A stretch of DNA of 64,000 bases from Paractinoplanes pyxinae (GTDB lineage: Bacteria > Actinomycetota > Actinomycetes > Mycobacteriales > Micromonosporaceae), in assembly GCF_026626335.1 (NCBI RefSeq), contig NZ_JAPNTZ010000012.1:124001-188000 (forward strand). Direction: 5' to 3'. Below the pieces are notes generated by a model. It was not told the DNA's origin and did no database searches. It was given only the letters and a program-made list of their open reading frames with translations. The translations under genes and the position numbers were made by a program. Below are positions 8,901-17,248 of the stretch, piece after piece; the first letter of the stretch is position 1; each line of letters starts with the position of its first letter.

Positions 8901-9888
8901 CGTCGAGCTGGGTGGCGCCGCGCAGTCCGGCCCCGTCGAGCACGATCACCACGTGCGGCGAGCTGTGCCCGCCGGAACCGAACCGCGGGCGGTTGCCGAT
9001 CACGTCTTCCAGCAGCTGTTCCAGCTCTTGGCCGGTGCTGGCGACCAGCCGCACGTGACCGAGCGCGTCGGTGCGGGCCGGGTGCAGGTTGTGTGGCAGC
9101 CACTTGGCCCACTCCCAGTCGGAGCGCCTTTCCGGCCCGGCGCAGATCGCCACGATCAGGTCGTCGGGGGCGTGGAAGGTGGCCAGCTGGGTGATCATGG
9201 CGCGGGACAGGCCCTGGACGTCGGCCTCGGGGCCGCGCAGGAACACCCGGGCGAAACCGCGCAGCGAGGCGGCGACGGGAAGATCGGGAACTACTGAGTA
9301 CGCGTCGAGGAAGCGCCGGAGTGCGCCGGCCGTCATCGGCTCGAGCTCGTCGAGCGGCCGGGTCACCGGAGGCAGCAGCGGGGTGGCCAGCGTCTGCGGG
9401 CCCACTGCCAGCCGTACGACGCCGAAATCGGGATCGCTGGTGCGCCTCTCCCACACCCGGTGGCTGCCGGCCGTCGACCACAGCTTGGTCGGGTCGGGGT
9501 GGCGGTAGAGCAGGCCGACGCGCTGCTTGCGGGCCGTCTCACGAACACGTTTGCGCAGGCCGGACAGGTGCCGCAGGTATTCGCGGCGGGCCGCCATCAT
9601 CTCGGCCTTCTTGGGCGAGCCGTTCGAACCGAAGCTGGTCGCCATCATCGCGATCGACGAAACGCCGAACAGGCCACCGATCACATAGGAGTAGGCGCCG
9701 CCGCGGCCCTGACCCATCATCATCGCCATCGCGACCGAGCCGCCCAGCATGGGCAGCGCCATCATGGCCTGCTGCCAGCGGCCGCCCGTGGCCTGCGGGA
9801 TCTCGGGCGGCGGCTCGACAGCGATCTCTCCGGTCGGAATCTCCGGCGCGGGCCGCCGGGCCGACCGTTTGATCACCACCGTGCTCAT
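5938..9888 (-). CDS. eccC: Type VII secretion FtsK/SpoIIIE ATPase EccC (fused EccCa-EccCb)
   Basis: EccC is the motor that recognises and drives substrates through ESX-type pores. The 1316-residue protein has two membrane helices near residues 41-85. Three FtsK/SpoIIIE ATPase domains follow, with Walker A Lys at residue 483 (GATGSGKS), 835 (GSTLSGKS) and about 1118 (GDAECGKS). The first P-loop is canonical and its domain carries the LVICDEFSELL Walker B strand; in known EccC proteins the first ATPase is the one essential for transport. All three domains are in one chain, as in most non-mycobacterial actinomycetes. The gene diverges from eccD across 162 bases that must hold both promoters. No esxAB pair, eccB or eccE lies nearby. 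Confidence 0.96.
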   Translation of the reverse strand: MSTVVIKRSARRPAPEIPTGEIAVEPPPEIPQATGGRWQQAMMALPMLGGSVAMAMMMGQGRGGAYSYVIGGLFGVSSIAMMATSFGSNGSPKKAEMMAARREYLRHLSGLRKRVRETARKQRVGLLYRHPDPTKLWSTAGSHRVWERRTSDPDFGVVRLAVGPQTLATPLLPPVTRPLDELEPMTAGALRRFLDAYSVVPDLPVAASLRGFARVFLRGPEADVQGLSRAMITQLATFHAPDDLIVAICAGPERRSDWEWAKWLPHNLHPARTDALGHVRLVASTGQELEQLLEDVIGNRPRFGSGGHSSPHVVIVLDGAGLRGATQLDDGIDGVTVLDLDEQPPRLLDRSLLVLEVAQHGGRRVLNTYSMEHEAEVGTPDRLSVEQAEAVARRLSPLRLAAMSKSADTPLAAEMGLSDLLGIGEPDTFSVAQAWMPRPNRDKLRVPIGVGADGAPVELDLKESAQDGMGPHGLLIGATGSGKSELLRTLVLALATTHSSETLNFVLIDFKGGATFASLDRLPHTAAVITNLADELPLVDRMVDAIDGEMIRRQEVLRKAGNYASLRDYEKARAGGAALPPLPSLLVICDEFSELLSAKPDFIDLFVQIGRLGRSLGVHLLLASQRLEEGRLRGLDTHLSYRVGLRTFSALESRAVLGVPDAYELPRSPGHGYLKFGTEPLLRFKAAYVSGPMAKAGARAAAGGPGADPQVLPYSTRYVPAPKPIKPVEPPPEETPAGESVLDVMVDRLGGQGPPAHQVWLPPLTVSAALDELLGPVVADPVRGLAFANPELHGALQVPIALVDKPREQVRDVMWLQLSGPAGHVAVVGSTLSGKSTALRSMICGLALTHTPAEVQVYCLDFGGGALGTLRDLPHVGGVSGRLDAVGVRRTVGEMSTLLAEREARFGAMGIDSMASYRRRRANPANPGTDTDPFGDVFLVIDGWATLRKEYEELEPVITDIATRGLSYGIHVVAATSRWMDFRPAIRDLFGSRVELRLGDPSDSTVNRRAAMTVPEKAGRGIIEHPTDKNKFLHLLTVRPELSTLADTTDLVKEVAANWHGAPAPRVRLLPALVPYAEMDLHRSGGLRLPIGISEADLQPVEIDFASDPHFLLFGDAECGKSTFLRALATTITQRFAPEEARIILVDYRRSLMDLPETEHRIGYGIQAQKTLELMQSVAGYMERRLPGPDVTAQQLRERSWWTGPELFVLVDDYDLVVAGPTNPLTPLLEYLPQARDVGLHLILTRRAGGAGRALYEPVIQRLRELSAPGLVMSGPSDEGPLVGAVRPALMPPGRGRLLTRREGVRLIQLAHLAPY

Positions 9889-10050
9889 GCCGCGTTATAT
9901 CCCTTTCGTCCACAAGGGTGTGATGGTCACTCCCTGTGCGCGGGTCCGTCGCCGGACGTCGCGTCGGCCCCATGGTAGGTAAAGTCTGCTCGCGTTCGCA
10001 GCCTCGTCACCTTCGATGGCATATGCGACGCTCGACGGGGGAGGCGATCC

Positions 10051-11487
10051 ATGAGCATCGGTCTGGCGCGGGTGACCATCAGCGCGCCGCAGCGCCGCAT
10101 CGACGTGGCGCTGCCCGAACACGTGCCCCTGGCCGAACTGCTGCCTGAGGTGCTGCGACACGCTGGCGAAGGCCTGGCCGACGACGGCGAGAAGCACGGC
10201 GGGTGGGTGCTGCGGCGTACGGACGGGGTCGCGCTCGCCACCGCCCAGGGTCTTTTCCCGCAGGGCGTACGCGATGGCGAGATCCTGCATCTGGTGCCCG
10301 CCCACGACGAGTGGCCCGAGCTCGAGTACGACGACGTGGTCGAGGCCATCGCCGAGGGCGCGCGCCGCCGCGGCAGCGCTTGGACGCCGTCCTCCACGCG
10401 AACGGCCACATTGGTCGGCGCGGGTGTCCTTCTCGCTCTCGGCCTGTTCGCGGTGCTCGCCGCCGGGCCATCCTGGAACGGCGCGGCCTTCGCGGGCCTC
10501 GGCCTGGCGGTGCTGCTCGCGCTGGCCGGGGTCACTGCTTCCCGCGCGTACGGCGATGCCAGGGCCGGCGCCGCCCTTGGTGCTTACGCCATGCCGTTCG
10601 CCTTCGCCGGCGGGGCCGTCCTGGTCGCCACCGACGACCGGGTCGGCGTGGTCGGGCTGCTGCCGTGGCTGGGCGGCTCCGAGCTGCTGGCCGGGTCGGT
10701 CGCGCTGCTGCTGATCGCGGCGCTGGGCGCGGTCGGGGTGGCGGCCCGGCTGCGGTTGTTCACGGCGGGCGCGGTGGCCGGCCTCTTCGGCGCGGTCGCG
10801 GCCCTGGTCAGCATGGTGACGACGGCCGCCGGCGCGGCCGCGGTGCTGATCTCGATCCTGGTCTGCGGCATCGGCGCGCTGCCGCTGCTGGCCATCCGCT
10901 TCGGCAAGATGCCGACCCCGCCGGTCACGCTGCCCACCGGGGCCGAGGCCTCCGAAGGCTTCACGACGGCGAGCACGTCGAGCGCGCTCGACGCGGCCCG
11001 CGAACGGCCGGACCGGGCGACCGTCTTCGCGGCCGTGACGCGTACCGAAGAACTGCTGGCCGGCATGCTGCTGGGCCACGCCGTGCTGGCCGTGGGCGCG
11101 TTCACCGTCCTGGCCGTCGCGGGCACCCTCTCGGCCCGCATCCTGATCGCGGTGTCGGCGGCGGCCCTGCTGCTGCGCTCGCGGCTGTTCATCACGCTGC
11201 GCCAGCGGGTGCCGCTGGTCGTGGGCGGGCTGGCCGGGGTGGCCGCGCTCGGTCTCGACCTGCTGCGTGGCTCGGACCCGGTGATGCTGCTCGGGGTGAC
11301 CGCCGGGGCCTTGGCTCTCGCGCTGATCACGGTGGTGGCGGGCGCGACCTATTCGCGCAAGCCGCCGTCGCCGTACCTGGGGCGGGCCGCCGACCTGTTC
11401 GACACGCTGGTCGTGGTGTCGGTGATCCCGGTGGCGTGCGCGGTCGTCGGCCTGTACGACGCCGTGGGCGACATCAGCCTGTCCTGA
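10051..11487 (+). CDS. eccD: Type VII secretion integral membrane protein EccD
   Basis: EccD forms the membrane vestibule of ESX systems. The 478-residue product starts with a ubiquitin-like cytoplasmic domain (residues about 1-85, ending in a WPELEYDDVVEAI segment). About eleven hydrophobic helices follow from residue 115 to the end, the expected layout. The ATG has a purine-rich GGGGGAGG stretch just upstream. The gene diverges from eccC. It is followed by a short tandem repeat and a strong hairpin, so it is probably a single-gene transcript. The cytoplasmic loop between helices 6 and 7, about residues 300-330, is unusually Thr/Ser-rich. Confidence 0.94.
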   Translation: MSIGLARVTISAPQRRIDVALPEHVPLAELLPEVLRHAGEGLADDGEKHGGWVLRRTDGVALATAQGLFPQGVRDGEILHLVPAHDEWPELEYDDVVEAIAEGARRRGSAWTPSSTRTATLVGAGVLLALGLFAVLAAGPSWNGAAFAGLGLAVLLALAGVTASRAYGDARAGAALGAYAMPFAFAGGAVLVATDDRVGVVGLLPWLGGSELLAGSVALLLIAALGAVGVAARLRLFTAGAVAGLFGAVAALVSMVTTAAGAAAVLISILVCGIGALPLLAIRFGKMPTPPVTLPTGAEASEGFTTASTSSALDAARERPDRATVFAAVTRTEELLAGMLLGHAVLAVGAFTVLAVAGTLSARILIAVSAAALLLRSRLFITLRQRVPLVVGGLAGVAALGLDLLRGSDPVMLLGVTAGALALALITVVAGATYSRKPPSPYLGRAADLFDTLVVVSVIPVACAVVGLYDAVGDISLS

Positions 11488-11491
11488 TCTT

Positions 11492-11605
11492 CGGTTCCTG
11501 CAGCGAGTCGACGTTCTTCCAGCGACATTTCGTCTTACAGCGCCTCGTCGTTCTTACAGCGACCTTGCGTTCTTACAGCGACCTTGCGTTTTTACAGCGA
11601 CGCGC
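11492..11605. repeat. Six-copy 19-bp tandem repeat after eccD
   Basis: Starting five bases past the eccD stop are six head-to-tail units of about 19 bp, consensus CGTTCTTACAGCGACCTTG. Two inner units are identical (11549-11567 and 11568-11586); the outer ones differ by a few bases, and the first is 20 bp long. The most constant part is TTCTTACAGCGA, on the other strand TCGCTGTAAGAA. The unit length is not a multiple of three, so the array is not protein coding. It runs directly into the terminator hairpin. Function is unknown: an iteron-like protein-binding array or a replication-slippage product are both possible. Confidence 0.85.
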
Positions 11606-11629
11606 GGGCGGTCCGGGACCGCCCGCGCG
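11601..11629. terminator. Bidirectional hairpin between eccD and ppa
   Basis: A perfect GC-rich inverted repeat has two 14-base arms (CGCGCGGGCGGTCC and its complement) around a single central base. It sits between two convergent genes. No U-run follows on either strand, as is common in actinomycetes. It should stop transcription from both sides. Confidence 0.75.
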
Positions 11630-11698
11630 CTCGCGGGGCCGCGCGACGTCGGCGGGCGACGGCGGGGCGCGGCTCTTATCTGTATGTGCGGGCTTGCG

Positions 11699-12202
11699 TC
11701 AGTGCTCGAGGCCCTCGGCCTCGGCGGCCTCCTGGCGCTTGAACGACGCCCGGATCTCTTCCTCCGCCTCGACCCGGCCCGTCCAGGTGGCGCCCTCGAC
11801 CGACTTGCCCGGCTCGAGGTCCTTGTAGACCGTGAAGAAGTGCTGGATCTCCATCCGGTCGAACTCGCCCAGGTGGTGAATGTCGCGCAGGTGCTCCTGA
11901 CGCGGGTCTTCGAACGGCACGCAGAGAACCTTGTCGTCGCGGCCCTTCTCGTCGGTCATCCGGTACATGCCGATGGCCCGGGCCCGGATCAGGCAGCCGG
12001 GGAAGGTCGGCTCCTGCACCAGCACGAGCGCGTCGAGCGGGTCGCCGTCCTGGCCCAGGGTGCCCTCGATGAAGCCGTAGTCGGCCGGGTACTGAGTCGA
12101 GGTGAACAGCGTGCGGTCGAGCCGGATGCGGCCCGTCTTGTGGTCGACCTCGTACTTGTTGCGGTGGCCCTTGGGGATCTCAACCACTACGTCGAAATCC
12201 AT
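11699..12202 (-). CDS. ppa: Inorganic pyrophosphatase
   Basis: This cytoplasmic family I enzyme hydrolyses pyrophosphate to two phosphates, pulling biosynthetic reactions forward. The product of 167 residues has the expected prokaryotic length and motifs: EIPKGHRNKYEVD near the N-terminus and the metal-binding DGDPLDALVL signature. The frame is open further upstream, but the internal ATG before DFDVVVEIPK matches the family N-terminus. The gene diverges from dacB with about 147 bases between them. The assignment is secure. Confidence 0.97.
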   Translation of the reverse strand: MDFDVVVEIPKGHRNKYEVDHKTGRIRLDRTLFTSTQYPADYGFIEGTLGQDGDPLDALVLVQEPTFPGCLIRARAIGMYRMTDEKGRDDKVLCVPFEDPRQEHLRDIHHLGEFDRMEIQHFFTVYKDLEPGKSVEGATWTGRVEAEEEIRASFKRQEAAEAEGLEH

Positions 12203-12349
12203 TTTGTGCTCCCTTGTTCGCCCGCTGAAAGAAACCGGGCCGGGCGAGAACACTGCGGCCGGTCAGGCGGCCGACAGGATCCGCGCGCGACGGTGTGCCG
12301 GATGTCGCTAGTCTCCCCTAAGTCTTACGCCGCGCTCTAGGAGGGGCTC

Positions 12350-15067
12350 GTGGGGAGGCAAGATTCACACGATGGTCCCGGATACGACGGCGTGTCCGAG
12401 TCGCATGGCGGCTCTGGAAACGGTAACCCGGCCGAGGGCGTGACGGGTGTCGCTTCGCCCCAAGCCGGTGCGACGGTCGATCTCAGTGGTCACGGGGGTG
12501 CACAGGCGTCCCGGCCATCACCCGAACCGGCCGTAGGCGAGGGTCGGGCGACCGTGCCGCCGTCGGCCGTTCGGCCGCCCGGGGTGGCCGGTCGGGCACA
12601 GATTGCCGGCGGGAGCGCCCCCCAATCGGGGCAATCACCGCGCGCCGTCGCGAATGGGCCGGAAAATCGGGTCATGCAGCCGCAGACGCCGGCCCGGGAC
12701 CCCGAGCGAACCCCCGGCGAGAAGACGCGCGACCTGTCGCCGCCGCCCCCCGCACGGGCCACCGGAGGCAGCATCCTGCACGACGGCACCCCCCAGTCAT
12801 CGCAGCCACCCCACCCGGCGCAGCCGCCCACAGCGCAATCGCATCGTGGAGCGCAAGCCCAGCCGCCAGCTGCTCCGCTCGTGCAGCCACCGGCAGCGCA
12901 GTACGGAGCGAAAGCTCAGTCAACGGCGCAGCCGCAGCGTGGAGCGCAAGGGCAGCCGCCAGATGCTTCGCATCCGCAGCCCGCGGCACAGGGGCAACCG
13001 CCGACCGCGCAATCGCAGCGTGGGGCGCAGGGGCAGCCGCCGTTCGTGCAGCCGCCGCAGTCCCAGCCGCCGATGGCGTCACAGGCGCAGCCGTGGACTT
13101 CGTCGGCGCAACCGGCGCAAGCGTCGTTCGGGCCGCGGTCGCAGCCGGCCGGGCTACCCGCGGCGCCGCAGCCAGCAGCGGAGGAGCGGGCTCAAGGCGC
13201 TTGGGCCACCGCGCCTGGGTCCCCGGCCGCTGGCGGCACGTATGGGCGGGCTTCGGTTCCGCTGAATACCGTGCGGCCCACATCGCCCGGCCCGGCTGCT
13301 TCGGCTGCCGGCCCACTGGCCCTACCGCCCGCCTCTGCGCCGGCGGCATCGCCCGCGTTCCCGCCGGCATTGCCGCCCGCGACAACACCAGCATTTCCGG
13401 CGGCGACTTCTGTGGCCGTGCCGCCTGGGCCGGTCGAGGGGCTGTCGGCCTTCCCGCCGGCGGGGCCCTCGGGAGGCGGTTCGGTTGGTGGGCCACCGGC
13501 GGGGTCCGCAAGCGGCGGGTCAGCTGGTGGGCTGTCGGCTTCGTCGGCAGGGCCCCCCAGGGGTGGGCCGGTTGGTGCGCTGTCGGAGCTGCCGCCGGTG
13601 GGGCCTCCAGGGGGCGGGGCCTCTGCAGGTGCTGACGACGGGATGATGCCCGCAGGCGGCGGAGCCCGGAAGTCCCGTACGAAATTATTTGTAGTTCTTG
13701 GCTTGGTTATTGCTCTTGTCGCAGCCGCGGGAGTCGTCGGAATCCTTCGACCCGGTCCGGTCGACAGGTGGCTGTCGTCGGCCGAACCGACCAGCGAGCC
13801 GACCCCGGCGCCGACGACGCCCGACCCGTCGCCTACGCCCGTCTTGGCCGCGGCGAACGGTGGGGGAACGGAACTCACCGCCGCGTCCGCGACCAAGGCG
13901 ATCGACCCGTTGGTCAAGTCGCCCGCGATGGGCACGAAGGTGCACGTCGCGGTGCTGGATGTGACCTCGGGTGACGTTCTCTACTCGCGCAACGCCGACA
14001 CGATGACCACTCCCGCCTCGACGACGAAGCTGTTGACGGCGGCGGCGGTGCTGGACGCGCGCGGGCCCTCGTACCGGCTCAGCACGCGCGTCGTTGCTGG
14101 TAGCGCGCCGGGTGAGGTCGTGCTGATCGGCGGCGGTGACCCCACGCTCGCGACCACCAGGAACACGCTCTTCCCGGGCGCGGCCCGGCTCGATCTGCTC
14201 GCGGCGCAGGTCAAGAAGTCGCTGGGCGCCACCAAGCCGACCCGGCTGCTGTACGACACGTCGCTGTTCAGCGGGCCCGAGACGGCCAAGGGCTGGGACT
14301 CGAGCGACATCTCGTTCGGGCAGGTCTCACGGATCCAGGCGCTGATGGTCAACGCGGGCCGGGTCAAGCCGATTCACAATGAGTTCGGCGGGGACCCGCG
14401 GGCGTCGAATCCGGCCGACGCGGCGGCCAAGGCGTTCGCCAAGATGCTGGGTGTGCCTTCGTCGGCCGTACGCAAGGGGAAGGCGCCCGAGTCGGCGGGG
14501 CAACCGCTCGGCGTGGTCCAGTCGCCTCCGATGGTGCAGCTCACTGACTGGATGCTCGAGCAGAGCGACAACACCGCGGCCGAGGTGCTGGGCCGGCAGG
14601 TGGCGCTGGCCGGTGGCAAGCCGGGCACGTTCGACGACGCCACCGAGGCGATCGTCGGGCGGATGCGTGACCTGGGGCTGCCGGCCGACGAGGCCGACCT
14701 GTACGACGCGAGCGGGCTGTCGCGCAACAACGGGATCAGCCCGACCATGCTCACCCAGCTGCTGTCGCTGGCCGCCTCGGGTCAGCAGCCCGCGCTGAGT
14801 GCGATCTTCGGCGGGCTCCCGGTGGCGGGCTGGTCGGGAACGATGCTCAAGCGGTTCGTGACGCCCAAGCCGAATCAGGGCGGGCAGGGCGTCGTACGGG
14901 CCAAGACCGGCACGCTGAGCGGGGTCAACACGATGGCCGGAACCCTGACGACGGCCGACGGGCGCCTGCTGGTCTTCGCGATCATGGCGAGCGGTTCCGG
15001 GAACGCGATCACGGGGCGGGCGGCGCTCGATGCCGTGGCGGCGAAGCTCGTTTCGTGCGGCTGCTGA
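12350..15067 (+). CDS. dacB: D-alanyl-D-alanine carboxypeptidase, peptidase S13 / PBP4 type, with long Pro/Gln-rich N-terminal tail
   Basis: The enzyme trims D-Ala from peptidoglycan stem peptides or cuts cross-links, outside the membrane. The 905-residue product has three parts. Residues 1 to about 440 are low-complexity sequence rich in Pro, Gln, Ala, Ser and Gly, with imperfect repeats of the type QRGAQGQPP. A single membrane helix is near 446-467. The S13 domain carries Ser557 in the STTK motif, SRN at 791-793 and KTG at 852-854. Typical actinobacterial DacB proteins are 450-550 residues, so the tail nearly doubles the size. Topology puts it in the cytoplasm. The GTG start has an AGGAGG ribosome site five bases upstream. 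The gene diverges from ppa and precedes a protease gene. Confidence 0.9.
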   Translation: MGRQDSHDGPGYDGVSESHGGSGNGNPAEGVTGVASPQAGATVDLSGHGGAQASRPSPEPAVGEGRATVPPSAVRPPGVAGRAQIAGGSAPQSGQSPRAVANGPENRVMQPQTPARDPERTPGEKTRDLSPPPPARATGGSILHDGTPQSSQPPHPAQPPTAQSHRGAQAQPPAAPLVQPPAAQYGAKAQSTAQPQRGAQGQPPDASHPQPAAQGQPPTAQSQRGAQGQPPFVQPPQSQPPMASQAQPWTSSAQPAQASFGPRSQPAGLPAAPQPAAEERAQGAWATAPGSPAAGGTYGRASVPLNTVRPTSPGPAASAAGPLALPPASAPAASPAFPPALPPATTPAFPAATSVAVPPGPVEGLSAFPPAGPSGGGSVGGPPAGSASGGSAGGLSASSAGPPRGGPVGALSELPPVGPPGGGASAGADDGMMPAGGGARKSRTKLFVVLGLVIALVAAAGVVGILRPGPVDRWLSSAEPTSEPTPAPTTPDPSPTPVLAAANGGGTELTAASATKAIDPLVKSPAMGTKVHVAVLDVTSGDVLYSRNADTMTTPASTTKLLTAAAVLDARGPSYRLSTRVVAGSAPGEVVLIGGGDPTLATTRNTLFPGAARLDLLAAQVKKSLGATKPTRLLYDTSLFSGPETAKGWDSSDISFGQVSRIQALMVNAGRVKPIHNEFGGDPRASNPADAAAKAFAKMLGVPSSAVRKGKAPESAGQPLGVVQSPPMVQLTDWMLEQSDNTAAEVLGRQVALAGGKPGTFDDATEAIVGRMRDLGLPADEADLYDASGLSRNNGISPTMLTQLLSLAASGQQPALSAIFGGLPVAGWSGTMLKRFVTPKPNQGGQGVVRAKTGTLSGVNTMAGTLTTADGRLLVFAIMASGSGNAITGRAALDAVAAKLVSCGC

Positions 15068-15119
15068 TCTCAGGGTTTCACCCGAGGATGGCCTGGAATC
15101 CCGCGGGTACGGTGGGGTG

Positions 15120-16181
15120 ATGGCGCAGTTCGTTGATTGGGATCTGGCCGCCGCGACCGCCGGCGCGCTGTCGAAATCGGGCCCGACGGTCTCCTACGAG
15201 GACGCGATGGCGGTGGTGACCGAGCTGCGGGATCTCACCGACGAGGCGGCCGGCCACGTCGCGGCCTACACGGGCCTGTCCTCGCAGGTCGAGGTGCCGC
15301 CGGTCCGCGTGGTCGACCGCAAGGACTGGGCCGCCGTCAACATCGAAGGCCTCAAACAGGTGATCATTCCGCTGGTCACCCGGCTCTCCGGCGACAAGCA
15401 GCCGGGCGGGCTGGCCGACGCGATCGGCTCCCGGGTCACCGGCGTGCAGGCCGGCACCATCCTGGCCTACCTGTCCGGCCGCGTGCTGGGGCAGTACGAG
15501 GTGTTCTCCGGCAATCCCGGCCAGCTGCTGCTCAACGCGCCCAACATCGTCGAGGTCGAGCGCAAGCTGGGCGCCGACCCGCGCGACTTCCGGCTCTGGG
15601 TCTGCCTGCACGAGGTCACCCACCGCACCCAGTTCACCGCCGTCCCGTGGATGCGCGGCTACTTCCTGGGCGAGGTGCAGGCCTTCGTCGACGCCTCGCA
15701 GAGCACCGAGCACATTCTCGAGCGGCTGCGCCGGGGCGTGGCCACGCTGTCCGACGCGCTGCGCGACCCCGATTCGCGCTCGTCGGTGCTCGACATCGTG
15801 CAGACCCCTGGGCAGAAGGCCGTGCTCGACCGGCTGACCGCGCTGATGACCCTGCTCGAGGGGCACGCCGAGTTCGTGATGGACGGCGTCGGGCCGGACG
15901 TGATCCCGAGCGTCGAGTCGATCCGGGCCAAGTTCAACCACCGTCGCGAGAGCGGCAACCCGCTCGAGAAGGCGATCCGGCGGCTGCTCGGCATCGAGGT
16001 CAAGATGCGCCAGTACGCCGAGGGCCGCAAGTTCGTGCACGGCGTGGTCGAGCGGGTCGGCATGAACGGCTTCAACAAGATCTTCGACTCGCCGCTGACC
16101 CTGCCCCGGCTCGACGAGCTGGGCGACCCGGACGCCTGGGTGGCTCGCGTGCACGGCCCGCAGCCGGCGATCGGCGGGTAA
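15120..16181 (+). CDS. Zinc-dependent metalloprotease, TIGR03624-type (HEXXH)
   Basis: This 353-residue protein belongs to a family found beside tilS and hpt across actinobacteria, annotated as a zinc metalloprotease or as an F420-biosynthesis-associated protein of unknown role. The sequence shows HEVTH at residues 164-168, a zincin motif, with a further Glu-rich segment (GHAEFVMD) about 80 residues later that could give the third ligand. No signal peptide or membrane helix is seen, so it is probably cytoplasmic. The ATG follows a GGTGGGGTG stretch. The stop TAA is immediately followed by the GTG start of tilS, so the two are co-translated. Substrate unknown. Confidence 0.82.
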   Translation: MAQFVDWDLAAATAGALSKSGPTVSYEDAMAVVTELRDLTDEAAGHVAAYTGLSSQVEVPPVRVVDRKDWAAVNIEGLKQVIIPLVTRLSGDKQPGGLADAIGSRVTGVQAGTILAYLSGRVLGQYEVFSGNPGQLLLNAPNIVEVERKLGADPRDFRLWVCLHEVTHRTQFTAVPWMRGYFLGEVQAFVDASQSTEHILERLRRGVATLSDALRDPDSRSSVLDIVQTPGQKAVLDRLTALMTLLEGHAEFVMDGVGPDVIPSVESIRAKFNHRRESGNPLEKAIRRLLGIEVKMRQYAEGRKFVHGVVERVGMNGFNKIFDSPLTLPRLDELGDPDAWVARVHGPQPAIGG

Positions 16182-17111
16182 GTGGCCCGCATCCCGCCCG
16201 CTGTCGCCACCATCCGGCAGGCCGTTCGGCGGGTGCTGCCAGCCGACGGTCTCGTGCTGGTGGCGTGCTCGGGCGGGGCTGATTCGCTGGCCCTGGCCGC
16301 GGCGGCCCGCTTCGTGGGGCGCTCGGTCGGGTTGGTGACCGTGGATCACGGCCTGCAGGACGGCTCGGCCGCGCGGGCCGCCGACGTGGCCGCCTGGGCC
16401 TCCGGCGCCGGCTTGTCCCCGGTCATGGTCGAGACGGTCTCGGTGGCCGGGCGGCCGGGCGGTCCCGAGGGGGCGGCGCGAGAGGCCCGGTACGAGGCCT
16501 TGAACGCAGCCGCTGAGCGGGCCGGCGCGGTGGCTGTGCTGCTCGGGCACACTCGCGATGATCAGGCCGAGACGGTGTTGCTGGCGCTGGCCCGGGGCGC
16601 GGGGCCACGCGGGCTCTCCGGCATGCCCGCGCGCAAGGGGATCTTCGTACGGCCGCTGCTGGACGTGGCCCGGGCCGACACCCGCAAGTCGTGCGCGGCG
16701 CTCGGGCTGGCGCCGTGGGAAGACCCGCACAACAGCGATCCGGCTTTCGCACGCTCACGCGTACGCGGTGCGGCTCTGCCGGCGTTGGTCGAGGCTCTGG
16801 GCCCAGCGGTGGTGGCCAACCTGGCCCGCTCGGCCGAGCTGATCGCGGCCGACAACGAAGAGCTGGACAGGCTGGCCGGGGCGGCTGCTTCGGTGGACGT
16901 CTCCGACCTATCGGCGATGAGCCGGGCGATCCGCCGGCGGGTGCTGCACTCGTGGGCCTTGAGGCTCGGCGCGCCGGGCGGGGCGCTCTCGCACCGGCAC
17001 GTCGCGGCGCTGGACGCCCTCGTCACGCAGTGGCACGGTCAGGGGCCTGTACACCTGCCGGGCGGCATCCAGGTCGCTCGTGAGCGGGGAGTACTCGTTC
17101 GAGTGCCCTGA
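16182..17111 (+). CDS. tilS: tRNA(Ile)-lysidine synthase
   Basis: TilS converts the wobble C of the CAU-anticodon tRNA-Ile into lysidine using ATP and lysine, which makes it read AUA codons. The 309-residue product has the PP-loop SGGADS at residues 30-35 of the N-type ATP pyrophosphatase fold, the VDHGLQ strand, and the GHTRDDQAETVLL block. It is the short form without the long C-terminal tRNA-binding domain of E. coli, normal for actinobacteria. The GTG start abuts the preceding stop. Hpt follows after 137 bases, as in most actinomycetes. Confidence 0.95.
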   Translation: MARIPPAVATIRQAVRRVLPADGLVLVACSGGADSLALAAAARFVGRSVGLVTVDHGLQDGSAARAADVAAWASGAGLSPVMVETVSVAGRPGGPEGAAREARYEALNAAAERAGAVAVLLGHTRDDQAETVLLALARGAGPRGLSGMPARKGIFVRPLLDVARADTRKSCAALGLAPWEDPHNSDPAFARSRVRGAALPALVEALGPAVVANLARSAELIAADNEELDRLAGAAASVDVSDLSAMSRAIRRRVLHSWALRLGAPGGALSHRHVAALDALVTQWHGQGPVHLPGGIQVARERGVLVRVP

Positions 17112-17248
17112 CGGGCTGTGAGAGTTGTCACTCCCCGTGTGCATTCGGCGGACGCCATGGGCGGAACTGCCCGATTCCCTGCGGTTCCGGGCCTCGTGAT
17201 CACTGACCCGTGCGACGGGCCGCAACCTTCATGCGGCAGGCTGGAGCC

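Noticed and set aside
6304..9297. A rightward open frame of almost 1000 codons opposite eccC.
   Set aside because: EccC has three ATPase domains in the leftward frame. The opposite frame is a composition shadow.
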